Numbered from the stretch's first letter, positions 7,298 through 15,487 are shown. The stretch is DNA of 22,571 bases from DATEPR01 sp036503065 (GCA_036503065.1 DASXXM010000560.1:1-22571), one strand, 5' to 3'. Notes: generated by a model not told the origin, from the sequence alone. Made by a program: numbers and translations.

Positions 7298-9280
7298 TCA
7301 GACGGCGGTGATCGTCCACTGGTTGTTGGTGCTGTTGTTCGGTGTCCACAGGACGGCGGTCGAGCCGACCGTGGTGCTGCCGGCGCCGTCCAGTGCTGTG
7401 CCGGTGCCGCGGTTGATGATCTGGAAGCGGCCGTTGCCGGTGCTGTTCAGCCGCCACTGCTGGTTGTTGCCGCCGTTCCACGCTGCTTCCCGTGCGGGGG
7501 CACCGTTGGCGGTGTCACCCCAACTGTCGGCGACCATGCCGTTGGTGTTGTTGACGATGCGGTACCAGCCGCCGCCCAGCGGCACCAACTGCCACTGGAG
7601 ATTGGCGCTGCCGTCCCAGGTCCACTGCTTGAGGTTCGATCCGGACGCGACGCTCCCGCCGCCGTCCAGGACCAGGCCACTGGTGACGTTGGCGATCTTC
7701 GCCCAGCCGGTCGGCACCGGGGCCGCGTTCAGGACGGGGATCTGGCCGGAGAACGTCATCTTGACCACGTAGGCCAGGGCGGTGAACGGCGGGTTGGCCG
7801 AGGGCATCGCGAAGTGCAGGCCGGCGGCGTCCTGGCTGGGCTTGGGCAGGTTGACGTAGGTGCCGGCGGTGTTGTCCAGCAACTGGGCCGAGACGAGGCT
7901 ACTGATGCTGAACTGGTTGGCGTTGAGCGTCTGGACCGTCATCGTGCCGCCCTGCCAGCCCAGCGCGGTGGCGTACAGCACGGTGTTGTCCTTGCTGCGG
8001 GTGAACCGGACGTCCTGCGGCGTGCCGGCCTTCGGACCCGAGAACGAACCGCCGCCCATCGCCGTCGGGCCCTCGCCGAACGTCGACCACAATCGCGTGG
8101 CGTAGACGGACTCGCCGAACCGGCCGAGGTAGTCACCGATGCCCAGCAGGAGGGACTGTTGGGCGGCGGGGATGGTGCCGTCGGCCATCGGGGCGATGTT
8201 GAGCAGCATGTTGCCGCCCTTGGCGACCCGGTCGATCAATGCGTGCACCATGGCCTGGGTCGTGAAATAGGTGATGTTGCTGATGAAGCCCCAGGTGGCG
8301 GGTGAGACGCTGTCGTCGGTCAGCCAGTACGGGGTCTGGATGCCGCCCGGGCCGCCACGTTCGAAGTCGAAGACCTCGCCCAGGCTGTCGAACCCGTCCT
8401 TGTAGGTGGCGACCACGTCCTTGTTCAGGGCCACCGCCTGGTTGTAGTAGTTCGCGAGGAAGTTCAGCCGCTGCGACTCTCCGACCAGGCTCAGGTCGAA
8501 GTCCTGCCAGATGATGTCGGGCTGGTAACCGTTCATCACCTCGGTGATCTTGGCGAGCCAGAGCTGGTTCTCCGCGGTGGCGCCGTTCTGGCCGTACAGT
8601 CTGCGCAGTGAGTCGGTGGACTGGGTTGGTACGTGGTCGTAGTAGCCGTTGAAGTGGTAGGCGTGGTGCAGCGCCGTGAGCAGCTTCAGGCCCTTGGACC
8701 GGATCGCGTTCGCGTGGATCTGCAGCAGGTCCAGGCCCGGGCCGGTCTTGACGGAGTTCCATTCGTTGGCCTGGCTGTTCCACATCGAGAAGCCGTCGTG
8801 GTGCTCGGCCACCGGCCCGGCGAACTTGGCGCCCGCGTCGTGGAACAGTTGCGCCCACACGTTGGGGTCCCAGTTGCCACCTGCGGACACCAGCTTCGGC
8901 GCGAACTTTATGAACCGTCCGGACTTGTCGTTGGCGCCGAGGATGAAGTTCTGGGTCGGCCACGCGTTCGGATCGCCGTAGGTGGCGATGTGGTGCTGGT
9001 TCTCGGCCGACCCGCTGATCCACATGTTGCGGGGGTACCACTCATTGCCGAACGCGGGGACGCTGAGCATTCCCCAGTGGTAGTAGATGCCGAATTTGGC
9101 GTCCTGGAACCATTCCGGTGCCGGTGGGTGCTGGTCGACCGACGTCCAGGCCGGGGTGTAGGTCTGTGGACCACTGGTGGCCCAGACGGTGCCGGCCCTC
9201 AGCATGCCGCCGGCCGCGGCGGCGCCGACGACTCCTGCAGTGGCAAGCAGCCTGCGACGGTTGAACTCCAGTGCGGACAT
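7298..9280 (-). CDS. Tat-exported GH29 alpha-L-fucosidase-like enzyme with ricin-type module
   Basis: A 660-residue enzyme. The N-terminus has a twin-arginine signal (FNRRRLLATAG, then a hydrophobic stretch, ending VWA at about residue 34). The GH29 barrel spans about 45-400, with AKFGIYYHWG (61-70), AEHHDGFSMWNS (158-169) and QPDIIWQD (253-260). Asp260 sits where the family nucleophile is found. A beta-sandwich part follows to about 510, then a ricin-B-like/CBM13 module (about 525-660) that is more diverged than the other modules here and lacks their cysteines. GH29 enzymes remove alpha-L-fucose from glycans; the plant target would be fucosylated hemicellulose or pectin. ATG 9280 is chosen because it starts the Tat signal and follows AGGAGAGG by 8 nt. 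A hairpin lies just upstream and no clear promoter is seen between the two. Confidence 0.9.
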   Translation of the reverse strand: MSALEFNRRRLLATAGVVGAAAAGGMLRAGTVWATSGPQTYTPAWTSVDQHPPAPEWFQDAKFGIYYHWGMLSVPAFGNEWYPRNMWISGSAENQHHIATYGDPNAWPTQNFILGANDKSGRFIKFAPKLVSAGGNWDPNVWAQLFHDAGAKFAGPVAEHHDGFSMWNSQANEWNSVKTGPGLDLLQIHANAIRSKGLKLLTALHHAYHFNGYYDHVPTQSTDSLRRLYGQNGATAENQLWLAKITEVMNGYQPDIIWQDFDLSLVGESQRLNFLANYYNQAVALNKDVVATYKDGFDSLGEVFDFERGGPGGIQTPYWLTDDSVSPATWGFISNITYFTTQAMVHALIDRVAKGGNMLLNIAPMADGTIPAAQQSLLLGIGDYLGRFGESVYATRLWSTFGEGPTAMGGGSFSGPKAGTPQDVRFTRSKDNTVLYATALGWQGGTMTVQTLNANQFSISSLVSAQLLDNTAGTYVNLPKPSQDAAGLHFAMPSANPPFTALAYVVKMTFSGQIPVLNAAPVPTGWAKIANVTSGLVLDGGGSVASGSNLKQWTWDGSANLQWQLVPLGGGWYRIVNNTNGMVADSWGDTANGAPAREAAWNGGNNQQWRLNSTGNGRFQIINRGTGTALDGAGSTTVGSTAVLWTPNNSTNNQWTITAV

Positions 9281-9322
9281 GACCGAGACCTCTCCTGCGG
9301 ATGACGCTGCGATGGTGGGAAA

Positions 9323-9360
9323 GTCCCGTGGCCGGCCGGTGGATGGTCCGGCCACGGGAC
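9323..9360. terminator. Hairpin between GH54 and GH29 genes
   Basis: GTCCCGTGGCCGG (9323-9335) pairs perfectly with CCGGCCACGGGAC (9348-9360) around a 12-base loop. It begins 16 bases after the GH54 stop on the minus strand. No long T-tract follows. The 13-base arms are identical to part of the hairpin behind the GH141-like gene at 11129-11168. It may terminate, attenuate, or protect the 3' end. Confidence 0.68.
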
Positions 9361-9376
9361 ATGGTGACTGCCGTCG

Positions 9377-10870
9377 TTAGTGGAGGGTCCACTGCTGGTT
9401 GCTGCCGCCGGTGCAGGTCCACAGTTGGACCAGGGTGCCGTTGGCGGTGCCGGCGCCGCTGACGTCCAGGCAGAGTCCGGACTGCACGCCGGTGATCGTG
9501 CCGTTGGAGTTCACGTTCCACTGCTGGTTGGTCTGGCCGTTGCACGGCCAGATGATCACCTTGGTGCCGGCGGTGGTGCCCTGGCCGTTGGCGTCCAGGC
9601 AGTCGGCGCCGTTGTAGACGCTCAGCTGGTTCGACGCGGTGTGGGTGAAGGTCTGGTTGGTGGCGGCCGAGCAGTCCCAGATCTGGACCTGCGTGCCCGC
9701 CGTCGTCGAGGAGTTCGGCACGTCCAGGCACCTGCCCGCACCCATCGCATGGAGCGCGCCGGTGCTGCTCCCGACGCTACTGGTGCTGTACCCGGCGGTG
9801 CTGAGGTCGGCCTGCACCGCGTTCTCGGTGGCGTCCGACGGGAAGCCGGCCGTCACGGCTCCCTCGAAGAACTCCCCGGGAGCGTTGTTGCTGTTGTCGC
9901 CGCCGGTGCCCAGCACGATCGAGGGTTGCAGCTTCATCGGCGAGTAGTTGTTGGGCAGCGGACCCGACCACGCGGTGGTCAGGCCACCGCTGTTGGCGTT
10001 GCCGTATTTCAGCGTGAAGTTGGAAACGCCGTTGTTCTTCTCCATGGCGGTGACGAACGGGAAGTGCACACCGGGGTTGCCCGGGTTGTTCGGACCGGTG
10101 TTACTGCTGTACATGCCGTTCTCCAGGTCGGCCTCCACCCACGGGCCGCTCCCGGTGCATCCGCCGAACCAGCACGCGGTGCCCCACTCGATCGCGTTCA
10201 TGGTGGCGTTGCCGGTGTCGGTGTGCGACGTCTCGCCGCTGCCGTAGTCATAGCAGCAGAACTGGCCCACGCTGTTGGACGAGGTCACCATGTAGATCCC
10301 CTCGGGCTGGGCGCCGGTCGGCACGCTCCTGGCGTTGTCGATCCGGTAGCCGACACCGGGGGTGACCTGGACGCCGAACGCCGGGTGCCCGGCCACGGTC
10401 ACCGGCAGCGCCATCGCGTTGGCTCCGATATCCGAGCCGTTGGGACCGGGCCCTTTCCAGAAGCCGCCCCACGAGATCGGCAGGTCGTTGTGGTTCATGG
10501 TCTGGTCGTAGATCTTCGTGATCGTGCACGCGGTACCCGAGCAGAACGAGACCTGCGCGGCCGCGTTGGCAAAGCCACCCGCCGACATCAGGCCGATATC
10601 GGCGAAACTGTGATCGGACGCCCGCTGCACCTGGTACAGCGGCCCGTTGTAGGACGCGAAAAGCGCCCGGACGGTACTGTGCGCCGTGACGCACGGTGTG
10701 CCCCCGGCCGCGTAGATATCGCAGGGCATTGATGTCGCTGCCCGTGCCGGTCCGGCCGCGACACCGACGCCGACCATGGCACTGAGGACGACCGCCGCCG
10801 CGACGAGTATCCGGTGCACGCCGCCGCCCGTGGACCGGTGCCGGCGCACAGTGAGCGCGCTGTTCTTCAC
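9377..10870 (-). CDS. Secreted GH54 alpha-L-arabinofuranosidase with C-terminal CBM13
   Basis: A 497-residue secreted enzyme. The signal peptide is about 1-44 (ends GPARA). The GH54 catalytic domain (about 48-365) opens with PCDIYAAGGTPC and carries the two catalytic residues known from fungal AbfB: nucleophile Glu250 in EADLENGMY and acid/base Asp325 in GGDNSN. It also has the vicinal cysteines (CCYDYG, 205-206) typical of the fold. Fungal members end in a CBM42; here the C-terminus is a three-repeat CBM13 (about 371-497). It should release arabinose from arabinoxylan or arabinan. GTG 10870 is chosen because GGGGAGA precedes it by 5 nt and a proper signal peptide follows. An in-frame ATG further upstream lies inside the operator at 10907-10920. 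It has its own promoter region and is separated from the upstream gene by a strong hairpin. Confidence 0.93.
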   Translation of the reverse strand: MKNSALTVRRHRSTGGGVHRILVAAAVVLSAMVGVGVAAGPARAATSMPCDIYAAGGTPCVTAHSTVRALFASYNGPLYQVQRASDHSFADIGLMSAGGFANAAAQVSFCSGTACTITKIYDQTMNHNDLPISWGGFWKGPGPNGSDIGANAMALPVTVAGHPAFGVQVTPGVGYRIDNARSVPTGAQPEGIYMVTSSNSVGQFCCYDYGSGETSHTDTGNATMNAIEWGTACWFGGCTGSGPWVEADLENGMYSSNTGPNNPGNPGVHFPFVTAMEKNNGVSNFTLKYGNANSGGLTTAWSGPLPNNYSPMKLQPSIVLGTGGDNSNNAPGEFFEGAVTAGFPSDATENAVQADLSTAGYSTSSVGSSTGALHAMGAGRCLDVPNSSTTAGTQVQIWDCSAATNQTFTHTASNQLSVYNGADCLDANGQGTTAGTKVIIWPCNGQTNQQWNVNSNGTITGVQSGLCLDVSGAGTANGTLVQLWTCTGGSNQQWTLH

Positions 10871-10906
10871 GTTTCTCCCCGTTCTCCGGTGAGCATGATT
10901 CGCTGT

Positions 10907-10920
10907 TGTTAGCGATAACA
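10907..10920. promoter_or_regulatory. LacI/GalR-type operator in front of GH54 gene
   Basis: TGTTAGCGATAACA (plus strand) is a 14-bp imperfect palindrome with one mismatched pair and central CG, the general form of LacI-family operators in actinomycetes. It lies 37 bases upstream of the GTG start. Its sequence is unlike the CGAATCGATTCG sites, so a different family member, not encoded in this window, is the likely reader. Confidence 0.55.
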
Positions 10921-10947
10921 TCAACCCGAGATGCCATACCCTGTCAA
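10918..10947 (-). promoter_or_regulatory. Candidate promoter of the GH54 gene
   Basis: On the minus strand a perfect TTGACA (10947-10942) is followed after 18 bases by a weak TGATGT (10923-10918) that overlaps the edge of the operator. The -35 box is convincing, the -10 box is poor. Confidence 0.35.
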
Positions 10948-11128
10948 GTGGCGCGGATCGACGCGGTGTCGACAATCGAACGAGTGACCACGTTCGTGGC
11001 CGAATTCTGTAGCCGAATGGGGATTTATAGCCGACTTTCGCGCATGGGCGATCCGTGCGTCGCCATTCGCTCACACGCGACGCACTAGACTGTCAACAAC
11101 ATCTGTTGTGGGAAACGAAAATTTCAAT

Positions 11129-11168
11129 GTGTCCCGTGGCCGGCGTGGCGCTGCCGGCCACGGGACAC
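11129..11168 (-). terminator. Strong hairpin terminator of the importer 2 operon
   Basis: GTGTCCCGTGGCCGGC (11129-11144) pairs perfectly with GCCGGCCACGGGACAC (11153-11168) around an 8-base loop. It begins 10 bases after the GH141-like stop. On the minus strand it is followed by a stretch containing ATTTT, so it fits an intrinsic terminator for the operon that starts at 18640. Confidence 0.85.
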
Positions 11169-11178
11169 CGCAGAAACG

Positions 11179-13569
11179 CTATCCGAGGGTCCATTGCTGG
11201 TTGGTGCCACCGTTGCAGGTCCACAGTTCGACCAGGGTGCCGTTGGCGGTGGCCGCACCGGTGACGTCCAGGCACAGGCCGGACTGCGTACCGGTGATGG
11301 TGCCGTTGGCGTTGATGGTCCACTGCTGGTTGGCCCCGCCGTTGCACGTCCAGGTGTCGACCTTGGTGCCGGGTGTGGTCTGGTTGTTGAACGCGTCGAG
11401 GCACAGCTGGCTGCTGCCACTGAAGACAGTCAACTGGTTGGCCGAGGTATGGGTCCAGATCTGGTTCGAGCCACCGTTGCAGTCCCGGATCTGCAGCTGC
11501 GTGCCGGGAGTGGTGCTGCTGCCGGGCACGTCGAGGCACCTGGCGGCGCCCACGGCGTGTACCTCACCGCCGGTCGTCCCGCCGCTGGGCGTCACACCGA
11601 CCTGCTGGATGACCTGCTGGGCGCCCGATGGCCAGTTCGTGCCGCTGACCTGGACGTTGTTGCTCAGGACGTTGTTGTGTGGTGGGCCGGTCGCCACCTG
11701 GGTCGCGCCGCCGTTGAGCCAGTTGTTTGCGAAGGTGCTGTCGTTGGTGTTGTTGTTGGGGTTGGCGTTGGTGAAGGCCCAGACACCGGTGTCCTGGATG
11801 ACGTTGTTCGTCAACGACAGTGAGCGAGAACCCTCGTCCAGGTACAGGCCGACCGTGTGCTGGTTGTCGAAGATGTAGTTGTGGTCGATCGAGCTTCCGG
11901 GGTTCAGCGACAGGTTGTAGATGCTGCCGCCGTCGTGGAACACCTTCTTGGTGCCGTGCACGAGGTTGAAGCTGATCACGGTGTTCTTGAGCGTGGTCGG
12001 CGTCGTGTAGACCGGCTGGAAGTTGTAGAGACCGCGGTTGCGGTAGTCCTGGCTGCCGCCGGGATCGTTGGCGCCCCAGCCCCAGCCGACGTCGATGCCG
12101 TCGTAACCGAGGTTGGACACCTCGTTGTGCGAGATGACGGCGTGCGTGACGTAGGTGGACAGGATGCCGGACATCTCCTTGTAGTCCTCGGCCACCTTGG
12201 TCACCAGGTTGTTGGTGATCGTGATGTTCTGGTTGGTCATCGCGGGATTGGACGGGTGGTGTGCGTCGGGCTGCACGCCGCCGACCACGATGCCGGCACC
12301 GGAGTCGTCGGTGAAGACGTTGTGGTCGACGGTGACGTTGGACGCGCCGAGGCCGATGCCGGACGCGTTGGCGTTCGTGTCATTGCCGATGCCCAGTCCC
12401 ACCTGGCCGAGGTGGGTGAAGGTGTCGTTGGCGAAGGTGACGCCGTTGGCCGCGGAGACCTGTACCGCGGCGGGGACCTGCCGCCAACTGTTGCGCGCGG
12501 CCTCGAACAGCGTGCAGCCCGACTGGCAGCTGGTCAGGAAGTCCGACGGTTGCTGCCAGGCTTCCCCGATGAAGGCGCCGTTCTGCTCGTCCGCGTAACC
12601 GACCGAGGTGCCCGGCTGCAGCCAGGTGGTGTACTCGAAGGTCATGCCCCGCATCGAGATGTTGGTGATCGGGTTGGCGAGGCTGCCGTTGATGTGGACC
12701 AGCGATGTCATCCGCGGCAGTTCGACGTCGTGCCCCACGGGTGACTGGCCGGCGGCCGCCTTGTAGTAGAGCTGCCCGGCCTGCGGGTCCAGGAACCACT
12801 GTCCGGCATTCTTCACGAACGCGAGGGAGTTCTCCAACTGTAGCTGGCCGCCCGCGAAGGGGTGGGCGAGCGTGTCGTAGCCCCAGTTGTTGTTGTTCCA
12901 CGCGGGTTGTTGCATGGTGACGGTGGTGCCGTTGATGCTCTGGACGGGTGCGTACCGGTCGGTGAACGAGTCCTGGCTCTCCACCTCGATGCGGTTCTGC
13001 TCGGGCAGCGTCGCCAGGAAGTTGAGCGCGGAGTTCGTGATGGTCATGCCGCTGGTGGTGATGGTGACGTCGCTGCGCGAGATCGTCATCGCCGCGCGTG
13101 GTGCGAGCGTGCCGTCCACATAGAGTTGGCGCGAGTCGATTCCCGTGGGCACGGCCGCCGCCCAGATGTTCGCGGCCGAGTCGTGCAGCGTCCATCCGGT
13201 CACCGGCTGCGCGCCGGACACGAGCGGTGTCTGGCCGGGCATCGCCTGCCAGGTGACGGTGTGGCCGTTGCGTCCGGAGTCCGCGCTGGTGAACTCCAGC
13301 GGCGCGGACGGACGGTAGGTGCCGCCCGTGAGGTCGACGACCACGTCGGATTGGCCGGCCGCGCTGCGTGCCAGTTCCTGGGCCTTGGCGAGGGTGGCGA
13401 CCGGATGGGCGAGGTCGCCCACGGCCTGGTCGTTTCCGCTCGGGGTGACGACGATCGTGGTGACCGGGGTGCTCGCGGCCTGAGCCGGAGTCACGGCCAC
13501 CATCGCCGCGATCGCCGTGCCGGCCGCCACGGCCAGCACGGTCATGGCTGATCGTGTGCTGTTACGCAT
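11179..13569 (-). CDS. Secreted right-handed beta-helix glycoside hydrolase (GH141-like) with CBM13
   Basis: A 796-residue secreted protein: Sec signal peptide (1-31, ends TPAQA), a long right-handed beta-helix region (about 35-650) rich in NxxVxxN-type rungs, and a three-repeat CBM13 (667-796). The N-terminal layout (VTPSGND, then GGTYRPSAPLEF, a TWQAMPG segment and VSGAQPVTGW) and the FEYTTWLQP segment match the beta-helix hydrolases of the GH141 type. Characterised members of that family include an alpha-L-fucosidase and a xylanase. GH120 or a lyase fold cannot be excluded. ATG 13569 is preceded by GAGAGAGGACG inside the end of the upstream gene, and its first 8 bases overlap that gene, so it is translationally coupled. 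It is unusual for a secreted lectin-bearing enzyme to be so tightly joined to an importer; its product is probably the transported sugar. Confidence 0.82.
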   Translation of the reverse strand: MRNSTRSAMTVLAVAAGTAIAAMVAVTPAQAASTPVTTIVVTPSGNDQAVGDLAHPVATLAKAQELARSAAGQSDVVVDLTGGTYRPSAPLEFTSADSGRNGHTVTWQAMPGQTPLVSGAQPVTGWTLHDSAANIWAAAVPTGIDSRQLYVDGTLAPRAAMTISRSDVTITTSGMTITNSALNFLATLPEQNRIEVESQDSFTDRYAPVQSINGTTVTMQQPAWNNNNWGYDTLAHPFAGGQLQLENSLAFVKNAGQWFLDPQAGQLYYKAAAGQSPVGHDVELPRMTSLVHINGSLANPITNISMRGMTFEYTTWLQPGTSVGYADEQNGAFIGEAWQQPSDFLTSCQSGCTLFEAARNSWRQVPAAVQVSAANGVTFANDTFTHLGQVGLGIGNDTNANASGIGLGASNVTVDHNVFTDDSGAGIVVGGVQPDAHHPSNPAMTNQNITITNNLVTKVAEDYKEMSGILSTYVTHAVISHNEVSNLGYDGIDVGWGWGANDPGGSQDYRNRGLYNFQPVYTTPTTLKNTVISFNLVHGTKKVFHDGGSIYNLSLNPGSSIDHNYIFDNQHTVGLYLDEGSRSLSLTNNVIQDTGVWAFTNANPNNNTNDSTFANNWLNGGATQVATGPPHNNVLSNNVQVSGTNWPSGAQQVIQQVGVTPSGGTTGGEVHAVGAARCLDVPGSSTTPGTQLQIRDCNGGSNQIWTHTSANQLTVFSGSSQLCLDAFNNQTTPGTKVDTWTCNGGANQQWTINANGTITGTQSGLCLDVTGAATANGTLVELWTCNGGTNQQWTLG

Positions 13570-15484
13570 GTCCGTCCTCTCTCTGGGTGAACGGGGTGCT
13601 GTACGTCGGAGTTCTGGTGCGCAGGTCCAGGCGTAGCGTCAGGAGGACCTGGGTGGAGCGAGGCAGGTCCACGCGCAGCCACGGCCCGTCGACGCGGGTG
13701 ATCGCCGACAGCACCGCCGGTTCGCCGTGTCCGTAGTCGTAGAGATCGCCGATCCAGGACGGGTCGGTGCAGACGGTGTGGCCCGCGATGCGGATGGTGT
13801 CCTCCGCGAACGCCCCGGCCTGGACCACAACGGAACGCGCCGACCACGGATCGAGATTGATCAACTCGACGACCGTCGCTTCGGGATCGATGCTCCGGAC
13901 GAGGGCGGCCACCGCGGGCGGCAGGCCGGGTCGCCGGGCCTGGGCGTCGTAGTAGCGCACGCGTGCCTGTTGCAGGCCGCCGTTGTAGCTGACCTGCGGG
14001 CCGCCCCAGGTGAGCTGGACCAGTGCCTCGGTGACCACCGGGTTGGACTGCTGCCAGAGGTGGATGTCCGCCTCGGCCACGTCCTGGCCGCGGTGACGGT
14101 CCATGCGGGCCAGGCGGTGCCGTACCTGGGCCGCCGCGGCGGCCAGGATCCGCTCCGGGTAGCCGGGGTGGTCCCCGGCCAGGAAGGCGAACCAGGGCTC
14201 CTCGTGGCCGGCCTCTTCCTTGCCGCGGAACGCTCGCACGTCCCGCCAGTCATGGCCGTCGGCCGTGCGCAGTCGCTCGATGCGCTCGCGGTCGGCGGCC
14301 GATCCGCTGTGATGCCACAACGCCAGGGGAACCGACAGCGGCATCGGGTTGTAGTCGAACCAGCCCTGATCGGCGTACCGGAACGGCACGTGCAGGGTGG
14401 GCGTGTGGATCTGATCGCCCAGTTGGGCGAGCCACCTGGACTGGAGGCTGGAGTCCGCCTCGGTGAAGGCCATGACCTTGCCCCGCGCGACGATTTCGTC
14501 CACTGTGGACCGGATCATGTCCAGGAAGGAGTCGTCACCGGTGGCGGTCGCCGCGGCCAGTGCCCCGGCTGTCGCGGCCGGTCCGATGGCGTACCAGCCG
14601 TGCGGCCATGACCAGCCGTAGTGTCCGCCGTACCAGCGGCCCGCCAGCAGCCCGCCGACCGTGCCGTCCGGAGCGACGTTGTCGGGCAGTACACCGCCGT
14701 TGGCCGCGGCCCGTTCGCGCCACGCGCCGACGTACTCGGCGATCCAGTCCCGGTAGCGCGCATCCCCGGTCAGCATCAAGGCGTTCCGGACCAGACTCGA
14801 CGCGGCCAGGTTGACCGCGGTGTCCCCGACGCCCATCCGGCGCCGCATCTGTTCGCCCAGCCGCGGATCGGGACCGGGCTCGCCGGAGCGAGTTGAGGGC
14901 AGCCAGTCCAGCGGGAAGCCGTACATTCGCGCTTCGGCCGCCAACCAGGGATATGCCGCGCCGTCGAACAGCCCCACCCGCGTCGGGTCGCTACCGTTGT
15001 GCGGGCGGCGGATGATGCGGTGCGTTGGGTCGTAGTTGCCGTATGCCGGGTCGACGTAGAGGTCCGCGAAGCGCAGCGCCCGCCCGGTCCACCTGTCGGG
15101 CGCGGCCATGCACAGGAAGTAGAACAGCAGCAGGCTCTCGCTCTGGTGGAACCAGTCGTAGCCGCGCTCGTACTCGTCGTGGAGCATGCCGAGTTCGGTG
15201 AGCTGCCGGGTGACTCCTTCCCAATGCCGCTCCGCCGCGGTGAGCAGGTCGTCGGCGCCGCCGAGCAGGTAGAGCTGGGGCCAGTTGAAGAACGTCTCGT
15301 AGAAGTCGTCCACGCCGTCGCGCGAGGTGAGCCGACCGCCGTAGGCCAGGCGTCCGTCCGGTCCGGTGAAGTCGTGTTCGAACTGGCGCCAGGCGTGGTC
15401 GAGCAGGGTGAACAGTTGGCGTTGCGCGATCGCCCAGCCCGGTGGTTCGAGCAGCGGCACCGAGGCCCTGATGACGGGTGGCAT
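13562..15484 (-). CDS. Unassigned cytoplasmic protein, probable alpha/alpha-toroid glycosidase
   Basis: A 640-residue protein without signal peptide or membrane segments. I do not recognise it with certainty. It is rich in aromatic and acidic residues, with conspicuous blocks RDGVDDFYETFFNWPQLY (55-72), ERGYDWFHQSESLLLFYFL (106-124) and YGNYDPTHRIIRRPHNGSDP (148-167). It has a mainly helical middle and a shorter beta-rich C-terminal part (about 545-640). This pattern resembles (alpha/alpha)6-barrel glycosidases; a relation to GH154-type beta-glucuronidases is possible but is from memory only. It starts 3 nt after the second permease and overlaps the GH141-like gene by 8 bp, so all are made from one message. 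The likely role is to cleave the oligosaccharide brought in by importer 2. Confidence 0.8.
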   Translation of the reverse strand: MPPVIRASVPLLEPPGWAIAQRQLFTLLDHAWRQFEHDFTGPDGRLAYGGRLTSRDGVDDFYETFFNWPQLYLLGGADDLLTAAERHWEGVTRQLTELGMLHDEYERGYDWFHQSESLLLFYFLCMAAPDRWTGRALRFADLYVDPAYGNYDPTHRIIRRPHNGSDPTRVGLFDGAAYPWLAAEARMYGFPLDWLPSTRSGEPGPDPRLGEQMRRRMGVGDTAVNLAASSLVRNALMLTGDARYRDWIAEYVGAWRERAAANGGVLPDNVAPDGTVGGLLAGRWYGGHYGWSWPHGWYAIGPAATAGALAAATATGDDSFLDMIRSTVDEIVARGKVMAFTEADSSLQSRWLAQLGDQIHTPTLHVPFRYADQGWFDYNPMPLSVPLALWHHSGSAADRERIERLRTADGHDWRDVRAFRGKEEAGHEEPWFAFLAGDHPGYPERILAAAAAQVRHRLARMDRHRGQDVAEADIHLWQQSNPVVTEALVQLTWGGPQVSYNGGLQQARVRYYDAQARRPGLPPAVAALVRSIDPEATVVELINLDPWSARSVVVQAGAFAEDTIRIAGHTVCTDPSWIGDLYDYGHGEPAVLSAITRVDGPWLRVDLPRSTQVLLTLRLDLRTRTPTYSTPFTQREDGHA

Positions 15485-15487
15485 CCA

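Larger units (their letters stand above)
10871..11178. other. 308-bp intergenic regulatory region between GH141-like and GH54 genes
   Basis: No gene is supported here. It holds the hairpin behind the GH141-like gene (11129-11168), a 14-bp inverted repeat ACAACATCTGTTGT (11096-11109, 6-bp arms), and the candidate promoter and operator of the GH54 gene (10907-10947). Between about 10950 and 11090 I see no clear element, although base composition is less GC-rich than in the genes. Confidence 0.7.

Noticed and set aside
5738..8305. 855-codon plus-strand open frame across the GH10 and GH29 genes
   Set aside because: It runs antisense through two unmistakable enzymes, and its composition (G, V, A and R rich, repetitive where the CBM13 repeats lie) is that of a shadow frame.
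10975..10990. GACAATCGAACGAG as a further copy of the LacI-type operator
   Set aside because: Only about half of the site matches and it has no dyad symmetry.
9377..11074. Upstream start at 11074 for the GH54 gene
   Set aside because: It would bury the operator and promoter in coding sequence and remove the signal peptide from the N-terminus. GTG 10870 has a good ribosome binding site.
5774..11571. CRISPR-like or tandem repeat array suggested by recurring similar segments
   Set aside because: The recurring segments are in-frame CBM13 repeats inside three genes, not short regularly spaced repeats with spacers.
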